Assembly: GCF_000176175.1 (NCBI RefSeq)
Contig: NZ_ACZP01000013.1
Location: 434,001-498,000, forward strand
Source: Vibrio furnissii CIP 102972
Lineage (GTDB): Bacteria > Pseudomonadota > Gammaproteobacteria > Enterobacterales > Vibrionaceae
Reading direction: 5' to 3'
DNA length: 64,000 nucleotides
Both the position numbers and the translations under genes were made by a program. How positions within the stretch are numbered: the first letter of the stretch is position 1; the number at the start of each line of letters is the position of its first letter. The notes under the pieces were generated by a model. That model was given only the letters and a program-made list of their open reading frames with translations. It did not search any database and was not told where the DNA came from. Positions 34,721 to 44,514 of this stretch are shown in pieces.

Positions 34721-36298
34721 ATGACGAAAGGTATCGATAAGTACAGTATCGACAGTACCGATTACACCGTCGGGCAGGACAATGTCCAAAAGTGGGGGTT
34801 TGACGTTCACAACCCTGTATTCGGTATCAGTGCGGGTTTGATTATGCTGTTTTTGCTCGCCACTTTGGTGGTCGATGCGGACACGGCGAAAACTGCGCTG
34901 GATGGCATTAAGTGGAAAATCATTGGCTCGTTTGACTGGCTGTTTATCTGGTCCGGTAACATTTTTGTGATTTTCTGTTTGGCGCTGGTGGTGTCACCCT
35001 ACGGTAAGATTCGCTTAGGTGGTCAAGACGCAGTGGCTGATCACTCATTCATTTCATGGCTGTCGATGTTGTTTGCTGCTGGTATGGGTATCGGCTTGAT
35101 GTTTTGGAGTGTGGCAGAACCGGTTGCTTACTTTACCGGTTGGTATGAAACGCCACTGGGCGTGGAAGCCAATTCACCAGAAGCGGCAAAATTGGCGCTG
35201 GGCGCGACCATGTTCCACTGGGGGCTTCACCCTTGGGCCATTTACGGCGTCGTGGCTTTGTCGTTGGCATTTTTCTGCTACAACAAAGGCTTGCCACTAT
35301 CGATTCGTTCGATTTTCTATCCTATCCTAGGCGATCGCGCATGGGGTTGGGCGGGTCACATTGTGGATATTTTAGCCGTGCTGGCGACCTTGTTTGGCCT
35401 AGCGACATCGTTGGGCTTAGGGGCTCAGCAAGCGGCGAGTGGTATTCACCACGTCTTTGGTATTGATGCGGGCATTGGCCTTCAAGTGATCGTCATCATC
35501 GGCGTCACACTGTTGGCGACGTTTTCGGTTATTCGCGGCATTGATGGCGGGGTCAAAGTGATCTCCAACATCAACATGGTGGTGGCATTCTTGCTACTGA
35601 TTCTGGTGGCGTTGATTGGTTATGCGGTCACGTTCGCGTCAATTCCAACCACACTGATGGCTTACATTGAAAATATCATTCCACTGAGTAACCCACATGG
35701 TCGTACCGACGAAGCGTGGTTCCAAGGTTGGACGGTATTCTACTGGGCTTGGTGGATTTCATGGTCGCCATTTGTGGGCATGTTCATTGCGCGTGTTTCG
35801 AAAGGTCGTACAGTGCGTGAATTCATTACCGCAGTGCTACTGGTCCCCACCGCTGTGACACTGATCTGGATGTCGGTCTTTGGTGGCTTGGCAGTGGATC
35901 AAGTGGTGAACCAAGTGGGTGAGCTGGGCACGAAAGGCCTAACGGATGTTTCGCTGGCGATGTTCCAAATGTTTGATGTGCTGCCTTACGGTACTATTTT
36001 GTCTGTGATTGCCGTGGTACTGGTTCTGGTGTTCTTTATTACCTCATCAGACTCGGGTTCATTGGTGATCGACAGCATTACCGCGGGGGGTAAGTTGGAT
36101 GCGCCTGTTCTACAACGTATCTTCTGGGCATTGATGGAAGGTGCGATCGCGATTGCGCTCCTGTGGATCGGGGGAACAGAAGCGGTTCAAGCGCTGCAAG
36201 CTGGCGCCATTTCAACTGCGTTACCATTTACCATCGTGCTGCTGCTGATGTGTGTCAGCCTCATCTTAGGGATGCGAACCGAGCGGTTTGAACGTTAA
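34721..36298 (+). CDS. BCCT-family transporter for glycine betaine/choline-like osmolytes
   Basis: A 525-residue protein with 12 expected helices. The BCCT signature is FYWAWWISWSPFVGMFIARV, and SWLSMLFAAGMGIGLMFWSV followed by AEPVAYF is the sodium/substrate region. The C-terminal tail after helix 12 is short (GMRTERFER). It imports betaine or related compatible solutes with sodium or protons. AGAGAGGAC precedes ATG 34721. It resembles the Vibrio OpuD/BccT3 position next to cosR; the exact substrates cannot be read from sequence alone. A terminator follows. Confidence 0.92.
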   Translation: MTKGIDKYSIDSTDYTVGQDNVQKWGFDVHNPVFGISAGLIMLFLLATLVVDADTAKTALDGIKWKIIGSFDWLFIWSGNIFVIFCLALVVSPYGKIRLGGQDAVADHSFISWLSMLFAAGMGIGLMFWSVAEPVAYFTGWYETPLGVEANSPEAAKLALGATMFHWGLHPWAIYGVVALSLAFFCYNKGLPLSIRSIFYPILGDRAWGWAGHIVDILAVLATLFGLATSLGLGAQQAASGIHHVFGIDAGIGLQVIVIIGVTLLATFSVIRGIDGGVKVISNINMVVAFLLLILVALIGYAVTFASIPTTLMAYIENIIPLSNPHGRTDEAWFQGWTVFYWAWWISWSPFVGMFIARVSKGRTVREFITAVLLVPTAVTLIWMSVFGGLAVDQVVNQVGELGTKGLTDVSLAMFQMFDVLPYGTILSVIAVVLVLVFFITSSDSGSLVIDSITAGGKLDAPVLQRIFWALMEGAIAIALLWIGGTEAVQALQAGAISTALPFTIVLLLMCVSLILGMRTERFER

Positions 36299-36313
36299 TC
36301 ATCGAATGAATCA

Positions 36314-36340
36314 AAAGTCGGCTTAGGCCGGCTTTTTTTT
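36314..36340 (+). terminator. Terminator of the BCCT gene
   Basis: AAGTCGGC, loop TTAG, GCCGGCTTTTTTTT: stem with one G-T pair and eight T, 15 bases after the stop. Confidence 0.92.
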
Positions 36341-36500
36341 GGTTTGTAAATTGACGTCTGTCAGCCTTTTGACGGGTTAAATATCTGTGAAAGCAAACAC
36401 TTAATCGATTGTGAACGGATTTTTACTTAATGCGTGCAACGGCAATAAAATGTAGCTAATATCTGACACGAATTGTTCCGAATTCTTACAAGAAATTGCG

Positions 36501-38384
36501 ATGAAACTGACATTAAAACAAAAACTCATCGGCGCAAGTCTGTCTGCAGTGGTCGTAATGGCTGGTGCATTGACGTGGTTGTCTGCCGATCAATTGAAAG
36601 AACAAACCAGTCGCGGTGTCCTAGACCGCGCTGTGGCCATCTCTGAAACAGCGTCCAAAGGGATTTCTGACTGGATTAGCATCCGTAAAGAAATTTCCTC
36701 TGCGTTCAATGATTACACGAACCAATCCGATGTTGTTCCGTTCCTCCAACAAGCACGTAAAGCGGGCGGATTTGACGACATCTTCTTTGGTACGCCAAAG
36801 GGGGAGATGTATCGTTCACACCCTGAACGTAATCGTGCGGACTACGATCCTCGCACGCGTCCTTGGTATAAAGATGCCAACAGCGCGGGCAAACAAATCA
36901 TCACCACGGCTTACAAAGACGCGATCACCAATGCGTTGTTGGTGACTATTGCTGAACCAGTTCGTCAAAACGGCCAGTTTGCGGGCGTTGTGGGTGCAGA
37001 TGTCTTGATCGACCAGTTGATCAACGACGTGTTGAGTATCGATGCGGGTGATAACGCGTACGCGATGCTGATTGACACGCAAGACGGCACGTTCCTGGCG
37101 CATCCCAACAAAGATCTGCTGCTGAAACCCGTGAACAGTTTTTCTAAATCGCTGACCATGGGCACGATTGAAAACGCCGCGGCCGCGCATCAACTGATCA
37201 CGCTGACGCGTAAAGGCAATGACGAGTTTTTCTACTTCACGAAAGTACCGAACACCCCTTGGGTATTTGCAGTGCAGATGGACAAAGACACTGAGTTTGC
37301 ATCGCACATGCAATTGTTGACCGGTCTGTTGGTGACAGCGGTCATCATCACCATCATTGTGGTGCTGATTGTTTCTTGGTTGGTGAGCTTCCTGTTCCGC
37401 GACTTGGGCCGCGTGTCGAAAGCACTGGCCGAGATTGCATCGGGCGAGGGTGATTTGACGCAACGTCTTGAACCACGCAGCGATGACGAAGTGGGCCAAC
37501 TGGCGACCAACTTCAACACCTTTGTTGGTAACATGCACGCCATGGTGATGAAGCTGAGCCATGTCTCTCAATCGCTTTCGTCTCAGTCGCAAATGACCGC
37601 GGCGCACGCAGAAGAGCGTAGCGCACGGATTCGCATGCAGCAGGACGAAATCAACATGGTGGCGACCGCCATCAATGAAATGGCTGCGGCGACGCAAGAG
37701 ATTGCAAACAACTCAGAGAACACCGCACAGAATTCGTCTGAAGCGGTCAGCGCCTGTGTTCATGGCGCGAAGCAGGTTTCTCAAACTCAAAACTCGATTC
37801 ACTCCTTGGCACAAGAAGTTCAAGTTGCAACGGGTGTGATTCAAGAACTTGAAGTGCACGGCAATCAAATCAGCACCATCTTGTCGACCATTCAGGATAT
37901 CGCAGAGCAGACCAACTTGTTGGCACTGAACGCGGCGATCGAAGCGGCGCGTGCGGGCGATCAAGGCCGTGGCTTTGCGGTGGTTGCAGATGAAGTTCGC
38001 GTGCTGAGCCAACGAACGCATGCCTCAACCAAAGAAATTCAAACCATGATTGAGACGCTGCAAGGCACAACGTCTAAAGCTGTCGGGATCATGAATGATA
38101 GCCGCATGCTAGCGGATACCAGTGTGGATGATTCAAACTCTGCAGCGGCAAGCCTGACGCAGATTCACAATGCCGTTGAAAACATCAGTGATATGGCGAC
38201 TCAGATTGCATCGGCGGCTGAAGAACAAGCATCGGTCACTTCTGAGATCACGCGTAACACTGAAGGCATCCGTGATGTGTCAAACGATCTGGCTCAAGAA
38301 GCGCACGAAGCGGCTTCTCAAGCGGCTGAATTGTCTCAGCTCTCGTTTGAACTTGAACAAGAAATTCGTCGCTTCAAGCTGTAA
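36501..38384 (+). CDS. Methyl-accepting chemotaxis protein with an amino-acid-type dCache domain
   Basis: A 627-residue chemoreceptor. Helix 1 is about residues 9-28. The periplasmic dCache_1 domain contains [12 protein letters not shown], then [20 protein letters not shown] and [10 protein letters not shown], which fit the Y-R-W-Y-Y-D pattern of the amine/amino-acid-binding dCache_1AA class. Helix 2 is about residues 275-300, followed by a HAMP domain and the signalling tip [20 protein letters not shown]. It would direct swimming toward amino acids (inference). It is a stand-alone gene with its own terminator. Confidence 0.93.
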   Translation: MKLTLKQKLIGASLSAVVVMAGALTWLSADQLKEQTSRGVLDRAVAISETASKGISDWISIRKEISSAFNDYTNQSDVVPFLQQARKAGGFDDIFFGTPKGEMYRSHPERNRADYDPRTRPWYKDANSAGKQIITTAYKDAITNALLVTIAEPVRQNGQFAGVVGADVLIDQLINDVLSIDAGDNAYAMLIDTQDGTFLAHPNKDLLLKPVNSFSKSLTMGTIENAAAAHQLITLTRKGNDEFFYFTKVPNTPWVFAVQMDKDTEFASHMQLLTGLLVTAVIITIIVVLIVSWLVSFLFRDLGRVSKALAEIASGEGDLTQRLEPRSDDEVGQLATNFNTFVGNMHAMVMKLSHVSQSLSSQSQMTAAHAEERSARIRMQQDEINMVATAINEMAAATQEIANNSENTAQNSSEAVSACVHGAKQVSQTQNSIHSLAQEVQVATGVIQELEVHGNQISTILSTIQDIAEQTNLLALNAAIEAARAGDQGRGFAVVADEVRVLSQRTHASTKEIQTMIETLQGTTSKAVGIMNDSRMLADTSVDDSNSAAASLTQIHNAVENISDMATQIASAAEEQASVTSEITRNTEGIRDVSNDLAQEAHEAASQAAELSQLSFELEQEIRRFKL

Positions 38385-38403
38385 GGTTGAAACGCGAATG
38401 AAG

Positions 38404-38429
38404 AAAAAGGAGCCCTTTGGCTCCTTTTT
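38404..38429 (+). terminator. Terminator of the dCache chemoreceptor gene
   Basis: AAAAAGGAGCC, loop CTTT, GGCTCCTTTTT: strong stem and T run 20 bases after the stop. It can also act on the minus strand behind the exonuclease gene. Confidence 0.92.
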
Positions 38430-38492
38430 GTGTATTTGCACTTTGTCTATCGCATTGGGGGGGGGAAGGAGCGAACGGATGCGTTGTCGCAT

Positions 38493-39209
38493 TTAGAGCC
38501 AAAAGTTGCGAATGAGCTGGTCAGGGGAATAGTGATGCGCGATTTGAGCTTGCAACAGTTCTGCGGTGGCAATGGCATCGGTCAACGCGTGGTGCGGCGT
38601 ATAAGCGGGCAGCCCGTAGCGCATGCGTGATTGTCCCAGCCGTACCGATTCCGGTTTCTTGCCGCGCAGTCGGTTCCACAGCCCCGCCGTCAGGCGCTTT
38701 TGAATTAACGTCTCGATTTCCATCGTATCAATCACCGGAAATTCAATCCCTTCGCCGATACGGCGCTTGAGCGCTCGGTCAAGAAACTCACGTTCGATGC
38801 GGTGGTAATGGACCACCAATACACGCCCCGCCAAGTGTTCCAACACCTCTTCAAAAATGTCGCTCAGATCGGGGGCATCCATAATGTCATTGTGTGTAAT
38901 CCCATGAATGACGATGGAATGTTCATCCAGCTTTTGACGTGGGCGCACGGTCCAGTGTTTGGCGCGATTGAGGTAAATGCGCTCCAAAGTGAAAGGGACC
39001 AAGCCAATCGTGATGATTTCGTCTTTGTCGACACTCAGGCCGGTTGTTTCAAAATCCATCGCCACGAATTCCACCTCGCTCAGTGGTGTGTTGCCATCGG
39101 GGAGGGTGGCTGCATAAAACCGTTGCAGACACGGGTGACTGACCACGTTCTGCTTGGCCCGGTATTTGTACGGCCAGTCGATGCTGGGCGCTTGAAAAAG
39201 TCTTTTCAT
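38493..39209 (-). CDS. DnaQ-like 3'-5' exonuclease (DEDDh)
   Basis: A 238-residue protein. Exo I is FVAMDFETTGLS with Asp52 and Glu54, Exo II is LVVHYHRIEREFLDR and Exo III is PAYTPHHALTDAIATAELL with the H-x4-D pair, so the catalytic set is complete. It is not the polymerase epsilon subunit: the N-terminal extension of about 45 residues and operon context match the DnaQ-like partners of CBS/DUF294 proteins often found near acetate metabolism genes. It begins 9 bases after the DUF294 gene, so the two are co-transcribed. The substrate is unknown. Confidence 0.87.
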   Translation of the reverse strand: MKRLFQAPSIDWPYKYRAKQNVVSHPCLQRFYAATLPDGNTPLSEVEFVAMDFETTGLSVDKDEIITIGLVPFTLERIYLNRAKHWTVRPRQKLDEHSIVIHGITHNDIMDAPDLSDIFEEVLEHLAGRVLVVHYHRIEREFLDRALKRRIGEGIEFPVIDTMEIETLIQKRLTAGLWNRLRGKKPESVRLGQSRMRYGLPAYTPHHALTDAIATAELLQAQIAHHYSPDQLIRNFWL

Positions 39210-39218
39210 GATCGCTGC

Positions 39219-41108
39219 CTATTTGAAACTGTTGCTTGCCTGATAGCGGTACTTCAGGAAGTTTTGCGCGTTACTGAGGATCTGAAACGCATCTTTCAAA
39301 TTTCGACGTTCAAATTCCGACAAGTTTTCTGGCTCGATGTTGTTGTCTGGGTCAATGCCGTTTTCCACATCGATGGCTTGGTGACGAATACGTACCATGG
39401 AGATGAACTCCAAGGCATCCCGCAGATCTTGTCCACGGCCTTTGGGCAGTATTCCTGCGTCAATAATGTCATCTAGTCGTTCAAACGAGTTCTTCGCGCG
39501 CGAACCGACGGCGAGTGAATGTACACGAATCAAGTCGGCGAGCGGCGCGGTCCCACGGCGTTTGAGGTTGATGGAGTTGTTGTGGCGGCCATCTTTTTCC
39601 ATCACGAAGTCTTTGAAAAAGCCCAGCGGCGGCGTGCGGTTGAGCGCGTTTCGAGCCAGACACGCCAAGAATCGATTGTTGCGACGGGCGCGGCGGACGA
39701 TGAATCCGTTGAGTTGCTCTGCCCATTTCAAACGGCCATAGACGCCATCTAAATCAAAGAAGATGGAGGCGTTAAGCAGCGCTTTTGGATTAGGGTCATC
39801 AATCCAATCTGCAAAGCATGCTTCCCACTCTTGGCGGGTCATTCGCCACATTGGGTTGGTGGCCATGATGTCGCCGGTGCAGTAGCTATACCCGCATTGA
39901 TCAAGGCCATCGCAAACGAACTTAGCTAACGCTGCGAAATAGTCGCCGTGTTCGCTTTCATCGTAGCTGTCATCGAGAATAATGGCGTTGTCTTGGTCGG
40001 TCACGATCAATTGCTCATCGCGCCCCATTGAGCCTAGCGCAAGGAAGCAGTAAGGAATCGGCGCAGTGCCTAAATGCTCCTCGGCGAGTTCAATAATGCG
40101 TTGCTTGAAGCTTCGACCAATCACCGACATTGCGGTGCCAACCATGTGGGAGTTCGCGTCTTCGTTGACCATGCGCACGAAGCTGTCTTTCACCTGCTTT
40201 GAAATTTGCGCCAAGTCGGCGATGGTGTTTTGTTGGAAAATGCTGCTCACCAGTAGCAGAGAGTTTTGCGATTCGTAACGTACGATGTCGGTTAAATCGA
40301 TGATCCCAATTGGGGTCTGTTCTTTTAGTACCGGCAGGTGGTGAACGTTATAACGCAGCATGGTGAGCATGGCTTCGTACACATAGGCATTGTGATCGAG
40401 CGAGATCACTTCCGTGGTCATCACGGTGGTCACCGGCTCGTTGTGGTCGATGCCGGTTGCAATGACGCGGCGGCATAGGTCACGATCAGTCAAAATGCCC
40501 ATCAGCGGGCGACTGTCATCTTCTTCGTCTTGCAAAATTTCCGGGTCGATGACCAAGACGGACGAGACGTTTTCTTCCGCCATTTTTACCGCTACTTCTT
40601 GGATCGTTGCCGTGTTATGCACATAGGGCGCATCGCCGGTAATCAAGCGTTTGACCTTTACCGTGGTGAGGTCGTTTTGCTCAGCAGTATTGGACACGGT
40701 TTGACGCAGGCGGGCGTTGTCTTGCACTTCAACATAATCGGCAAAGGCATCGTGCTCTTCATACAGCGATTGGAACATCGCTTCGGGAATGCAGTACACC
40801 AAGGTATCTTCAATGGCCGTCACTGGAAAGCGGACTTTGTTGTTGGTCAGCAGTCCCATTTGTCCAAACAACCCACCTTCGGTCAGGCGGTTATATAGCT
40901 CACCTTTGCGTCGGTAGACTTCCACCACACCGCTGCGCACCATGAACAAGTCTTCGATGTGATCACCAAAGCGAATGATGGGGGTGTCTTGACGGTAATA
41001 GGCGATTTCGACGCTATGGGCGATCGCTTCCAGCGTCTCCTCGGGGAGGTCGCTAAAAGGCGGGTATTGGGTGAGGAAGTTTTTTATTTCTAAAAGTTCG
41101 GCTTCCAT
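39219..41108 (-). CDS. cNMP-binding/CBS/DUF294 nucleotidyltransferase-like signalling protein
   Basis: A 629-residue soluble protein. The order is a cyclic-nucleotide-binding fold (about 1-125), two CBS domains (about 155-285), a DUF294 nucleotidyltransferase (about 310-450) with GSMGRDEQLIVTDQDNAI, like GlnD, and a DUF294 C-terminal domain to the end. The cNMP cassette reads GLFGQMGLL where cAMP binders have FGE, so binding is doubtful. CBS domains normally sense adenine nucleotides. AGGAGCCCAAG precedes the ATG. It forms a two-gene operon with the exonuclease. The target of nucleotidyl transfer is unknown. Confidence 0.88.
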   Translation of the reverse strand: MEAELLEIKNFLTQYPPFSDLPEETLEAIAHSVEIAYYRQDTPIIRFGDHIEDLFMVRSGVVEVYRRKGELYNRLTEGGLFGQMGLLTNNKVRFPVTAIEDTLVYCIPEAMFQSLYEEHDAFADYVEVQDNARLRQTVSNTAEQNDLTTVKVKRLITGDAPYVHNTATIQEVAVKMAEENVSSVLVIDPEILQDEEDDSRPLMGILTDRDLCRRVIATGIDHNEPVTTVMTTEVISLDHNAYVYEAMLTMLRYNVHHLPVLKEQTPIGIIDLTDIVRYESQNSLLLVSSIFQQNTIADLAQISKQVKDSFVRMVNEDANSHMVGTAMSVIGRSFKQRIIELAEEHLGTAPIPYCFLALGSMGRDEQLIVTDQDNAIILDDSYDESEHGDYFAALAKFVCDGLDQCGYSYCTGDIMATNPMWRMTRQEWEACFADWIDDPNPKALLNASIFFDLDGVYGRLKWAEQLNGFIVRRARRNNRFLACLARNALNRTPPLGFFKDFVMEKDGRHNNSINLKRRGTAPLADLIRVHSLAVGSRAKNSFERLDDIIDAGILPKGRGQDLRDALEFISMVRIRHQAIDVENGIDPDNNIEPENLSEFERRNLKDAFQILSNAQNFLKYRYQASNSFK

Positions 41109-41285
41109 CTTGGGCTCCTGTCGTTACGTCGTGCATGTTTCTCAAACAGACACAGCTTGGCGGTGTTGGAAACCATTAATTCTACACGAAATTTTGTCTT
41201 CCCGCAGAATTGCTCAAGATATCGCAGTCGCATAGCACGGTTTGGACTAAGATTGATCGAAGACGTTCGACACAAGGAGCCTGTG

Positions 41286-41903
41286 ATGAGAAAACGTTGG
41301 GGAATCATGATGCTATTCGCTGTTGCATCAACCGTGTCTGCCCATCGCCTTAATGAACAATTGCCATTGCAATACGATTATCTGGATGCACACCTCAGTT
41401 CTGGGAGTGTCACGGGGTTGTATGCGAAGGGTGAAAGCGACAACGTGACGAGTGTGGGGCTTGGCGCCAGCTATAAATGGCAAGAGACCAATGGGTTGTT
41501 GGTTGGTGATTACAGCGCTCGGTTTTATCACCCGGATGACGATACCATTGAACGCTATCAATTGCGTTTTGGGGGCGGTTATCGCTGGTCATTGGCGAAG
41601 CAACTGGACTTGGTGACGCATGTGAAAGTTGGCGGGGTACGCATTCGAGTCGAACAGGGTGACAACGAAACTGATTTTGTATACAGCGCGGATATCGGTT
41701 TACGTTATGCCGTCACGCCCAAGTTTGAGATGAGCTTGACGGGGGAAGCCATTCGCAATCAGTGGCAGGATGAAAACATCGCGACGTTGCGCGCGGATTA
41801 CGCCCTGTTTCGCCGTGTGGCCTTGGGCGGGTTTATTGCCTATCGTGATGGGGAAGGGCATTACATCAATGAAATGGCGCTGACGCTGCGTTTCAATTAC
41901 TAA
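41286..41903 (+). CDS. Small outer-membrane beta-barrel-like protein of unknown function
   Basis: A 205-residue exported protein with signal MRKRWGIMMLFAVASTVSAH. The remainder alternates polar and aromatic residues in beta strands (VTSVGLGASYKWQETNGLLV, RYQLRFGGGYRWSL, DIGLRYAVTPKFEMSLTGEA) and ends in MALTLRFNY, with a C-terminal aromatic residue as outer-membrane barrels have. About eight strands fit. ATG 41286 is preceded by AAGGAG at the correct distance. It is divergent from the DUF294 operon. Function not recognised. Confidence 0.75.
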   Translation: MRKRWGIMMLFAVASTVSAHRLNEQLPLQYDYLDAHLSSGSVTGLYAKGESDNVTSVGLGASYKWQETNGLLVGDYSARFYHPDDDTIERYQLRFGGGYRWSLAKQLDLVTHVKVGGVRIRVEQGDNETDFVYSADIGLRYAVTPKFEMSLTGEAIRNQWQDENIATLRADYALFRRVALGGFIAYRDGEGHYINEMALTLRFNY

Positions 41904-41944
41904 GTCACGCTGCAACACGCCGCAGAACCGATGATGCAAAAACA

Positions 41945-41968
41945 AAAAGCCGGCATTTGCCGGCTTTT
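41945..41968. terminator. Bidirectional terminator between the barrel gene and aspC
   Basis: AAAAGCCGGCA and TGCCGGCTTTT pair around a 2-base loop centre, with A and T runs, between two converging genes. Confidence 0.9.
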
Positions 41969-41988
41969 ACAGATGACCATCGCGGTGC

Positions 41989-43179
41989 TTATAAGACGGC
42001 TTTGATGCCTTCACACAGCGGTGCCATATTTGACTTCGTCATGCCTGCAACGCTGATACGGCCAGAGCCGACGATGTAAATCGCAAATTCATCTTTCAGG
42101 CGAGCCACTTGCTCTTTGCTCAGGCCAGAGAAAGAGAACATGCCGTTTTGACGTTCGATGAAGCTAAAGTCTGCGGTGACACCGATGTCTTTTAGCGTGG
42201 TCACGAACAGTTCACGCATCTCTTGAATGCGTTCACGCATTTCAGTGACTTCTGCTTCCCATTCTGCGCGCAGTGCGGCGTTGTTCAGAATGTGAGTGAC
42301 CACCGCAGCACCGTGTGCAGGTGGGTTCGAGTAGATTGAACGGATGATTGCTTTCACTTGAGAGAATGCAGTCGTCGCCACGCCTTCAGATTCTGCAACG
42401 ATGGTGAATGCACCAACGCGCTCGTTGTACAGACCGAAGTTTTTCGAGAATGAGCTCGCAACGAGAATTTCTTTGTTGTATTTCGCAAATGTACGCAGGC
42501 CAGCCGCGTCTTCTTCCACACCTTTTGCGAAGCCTTGGTACGCAAAGTCAAACATCGGCAGCAAGCCTTTGTCTGCCACCAACTTCGCCAGAACTTCCCA
42601 CTCTTCTGCGGTTGGATCGATACCGGTTGGGTTATGGCAGCATCCGTGCAGGAGAACCACATCGCCTGCTGAGGCGTTTTCTAGATCTGCAACCATGGCT
42701 GCGAAGTCTTTGTCTTTCGCTGCTGCATTGTAGTAAGCGTATTGTACGGTTTCTAGACCCGCTGCGTTGAACACACCGTGGTGGTTTGCCCATGTCGGGT
42801 TACTGATCCACACCTTAACATCGCCGATTTGGCGTTTGATGAACTCGCCCGCAACACGCAGTGCACCGGTACCACCAGGCGCTTGAGCTGTTTTTGCCAG
42901 CTTTTGGGTCACGATGTCAGAGTCGGCACCAAAGAGCAGTTTTTGAACCGCTAGGCCGTATTCTGCAGTCCCTTCAATTGTGAGGTAAGATTTGGTCTTT
43001 TCTGACTCAAGCAGTGCTGCTTCTGCTTTTTTCACTGTCGCAAGAACTGGTGTTTCACCGGCTTCATTCTTGTAAATACCAACGCCTAGGTTGATTTTTT
43101 CTACACGAGGATCTTTTTTAAACTCTTCAGTGAGGCCAAGAATGGGGTCAGCCGGGGCCGCGACAACTTTTTCAAACAT
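41989..43179 (-). CDS. aspC: Aspartate (aromatic) aminotransferase
   Basis: A 396-residue class I PLP aminotransferase. The start [20 protein letters not shown] matches E. coli AspC, which selects ATG 43179; an in-frame ATG three codons earlier at 43188 is also possible. The pyridoxal Lys is in [15 protein letters not shown], and the pocket Arg lies in the C-terminal [10 protein letters not shown]. It interconverts aspartate and oxaloacetate with glutamate, and may accept aromatic substrates. Single gene, with a 400-base upstream region. Confidence 0.95.
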   Translation of the reverse strand: MFEKVVAAPADPILGLTEEFKKDPRVEKINLGVGIYKNEAGETPVLATVKKAEAALLESEKTKSYLTIEGTAEYGLAVQKLLFGADSDIVTQKLAKTAQAPGGTGALRVAGEFIKRQIGDVKVWISNPTWANHHGVFNAAGLETVQYAYYNAAAKDKDFAAMVADLENASAGDVVLLHGCCHNPTGIDPTAEEWEVLAKLVADKGLLPMFDFAYQGFAKGVEEDAAGLRTFAKYNKEILVASSFSKNFGLYNERVGAFTIVAESEGVATTAFSQVKAIIRSIYSNPPAHGAAVVTHILNNAALRAEWEAEVTEMRERIQEMRELFVTTLKDIGVTADFSFIERQNGMFSFSGLSKEQVARLKDEFAIYIVGSGRISVAGMTKSNMAPLCEGIKAVL

Positions 43180-43579
43180 AATGCTCATCCATGTTAGTTA
43201 AGGAGGGGGGGAAATTTCATCGAAATTTATCGTATTTATACCTTTCTGAAATACCTGTGACAACTGCGCGTAACAGAAAAATTCAAAAAATTTTCATTTG
43301 GCGTTGAAGGTCAGAAAAAGCGATCGTTTTCGATGAAAAATCTGCGATAAAAAGCAGGGATTTTTAAATTTTATTGATGTGATGATGAAAAAGTGCGCAG
43401 CGTGCAAATGACGGAAATGCTCAGAAATACAGGTGTTGTGTCGAAAGATGCGTAAAGAAATTGTTATGCAATCGTTATCGTCGGCATTGGGCGGCCACTG
43501 TGCGTGATTTTTACACATTCATGGGCCAGAAACGGGCGCACTTTAGTGGATATAAGTGCCGCCCTGATTAAATTGTGCA
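43180..43579. promoter_or_regulatory. Upstream region of aspC
   Basis: 400 AT-rich bases without a convincing gene. It includes a short poly-G run before the aspC start and TTCAAAAAATTTTCATTTGG-like AT-rich sequence around 43280. No operator is assigned. Confidence 0.35.
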
Positions 43580-43879
43580 CTATCGCTTGAGGTTGAATTC
43601 AGATTCGTGTGCTTGCGTTTCAATGTCGCCATGTTTGGTGAACTGATCCGCTGCCCATTGATTGATGTGTTTGAGAATCGCGGCAATCGCGTGCTGTTTG
43701 GTCGCGGTTTGCCCGGGTTTGATGTCGAGTGGGGTTGGCGCTTTTTGTCCGGTGGTGTCTTCAGCAATGTGCAGCCAGTCGGGATGCCAATAGTAAGGTT
43801 GGCCGCTTGGGGCATTCCATTGATGAATCCCGTTTGTTTCGCCGCGATAATCCAATTTGTTCTCATCGATCGTTTTCAT
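43580..43879 (-). CDS. Conserved-looking 99-residue protein of unknown function
   Basis: A soluble 99-residue protein starting MKTIDENKLDYRGETNGIHQ. It contains PSGQPYYWHPDWLHIAEDTT and a helical C-terminus (HAIAAILKHINQWAADQFTK). AGAGAGGCG lies just upstream of the ATG. There is no signal peptide or recognised motif. The ribosome-binding site and even composition support a real gene. I do not recognise the family. Confidence 0.65.
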   Translation of the reverse strand: MKTIDENKLDYRGETNGIHQWNAPSGQPYYWHPDWLHIAEDTTGQKAPTPLDIKPGQTATKQHAIAAILKHINQWAADQFTKHGDIETQAHESEFNLKR

Positions 43880-44224
43880 GCTCGCCTCTCTTCAGTGGCA
43901 CGTACTCAGTCGTTTGAGCGCATCAAGGCGATGCGCTTTGCAATCGGAGTCATAATGTAGCAAACCGACATATGATATGTGTGACTTAAATCACATTAAG
44001 GCGGGAGGCTTTCATCGCAACGTGGCGGCTCATTCCGGAGTGACCATGATGGATGGTCATTCAGGTGTTGAATGTGCGGGCGATTCGTTCGGTTTGGGGC
44101 GCGATGTGGAGCAGGTATTGAGATGACATCAACTGTATCGCTTTTATCGTTGGGATCTGTTCTAGGCAGTTGAGAAGCGGCTGTGCTTCAATGGGTTAGG
44201 GTAGTTGCTAGCTTAGGAGCAAAG
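43880..44224. other. Intergenic region between two small genes
   Basis: 345 bases without a gene. Positions 43975-43992 (TATGATATGTGTGACTTAAA, cited in part) recall an FNR- or CRP-type half-site ahead of the minus-strand gene. No clear structure was found. Confidence 0.3.
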
Positions 44225-44434
44225 ATGAAAAACAGATCGATTCGACCCGAAGTGAAGTTGATTGGCGTGGCAATTCTCAGTGCGCTGATCCTGATTTTCG
44301 CACACCTGATTTTAGCCAAGTCGTTTGCGGGATTGTTTTGGACCGAATACACCGCCGCGGCGATCCCATTTGTGATGTTGGCGATTTGCGTACTGAGCGT
44401 GCGCTACGCGGCCAAAATGGACATCGACTCATAG
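44225..44434 (+). CDS. Small two-helix membrane protein of unknown function
   Basis: A 69-residue protein with two hydrophobic helices (about residues 12-31, LIGVAILSALILIFAHLILA, and 40-60, AAIPFVMLAICVLSVRYA). ATG 44225 is preceded by TAGGAGCAAAG at good spacing. No motif is recognised. It ends just before a strong terminator shared with asnS. Confidence 0.65.
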   Translation: MKNRSIRPEVKLIGVAILSALILIFAHLILAKSFAGLFWTEYTAAAIPFVMLAICVLSVRYAAKMDIDS

Positions 44435-44450
44435 CCAAACGCAGATACAA

Positions 44451-44476
44451 AAAAGCCTCCGCATGCGGAGGCTTTT
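44451..44476. terminator. Bidirectional terminator between the small membrane gene and asnS
   Basis: A 26-bp perfect palindrome AAAAGCCTCCGC/GCGGAGGCTTTT centred on AT, with T runs on both strands, between converging genes. Confidence 0.92.
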
Positions 44477-44514
44477 CTTTATTCAAACTAACTTCGATCT
44501 TGGTTAGAACCAAA

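Noticed and set aside
36816..37697. Long open frame (293 codons) opposite the dCache chemoreceptor gene
   Set aside because: It is antisense to a well-supported gene and its His/Arg-rich translation is typical of a shadow frame.
38457..38465. Run of nine G as a possible phase-variation tract
   Set aside because: It is outside any coding region, 28 bases past the end of the exonuclease gene, and not in a likely promoter, though a length error in assembly is possible.
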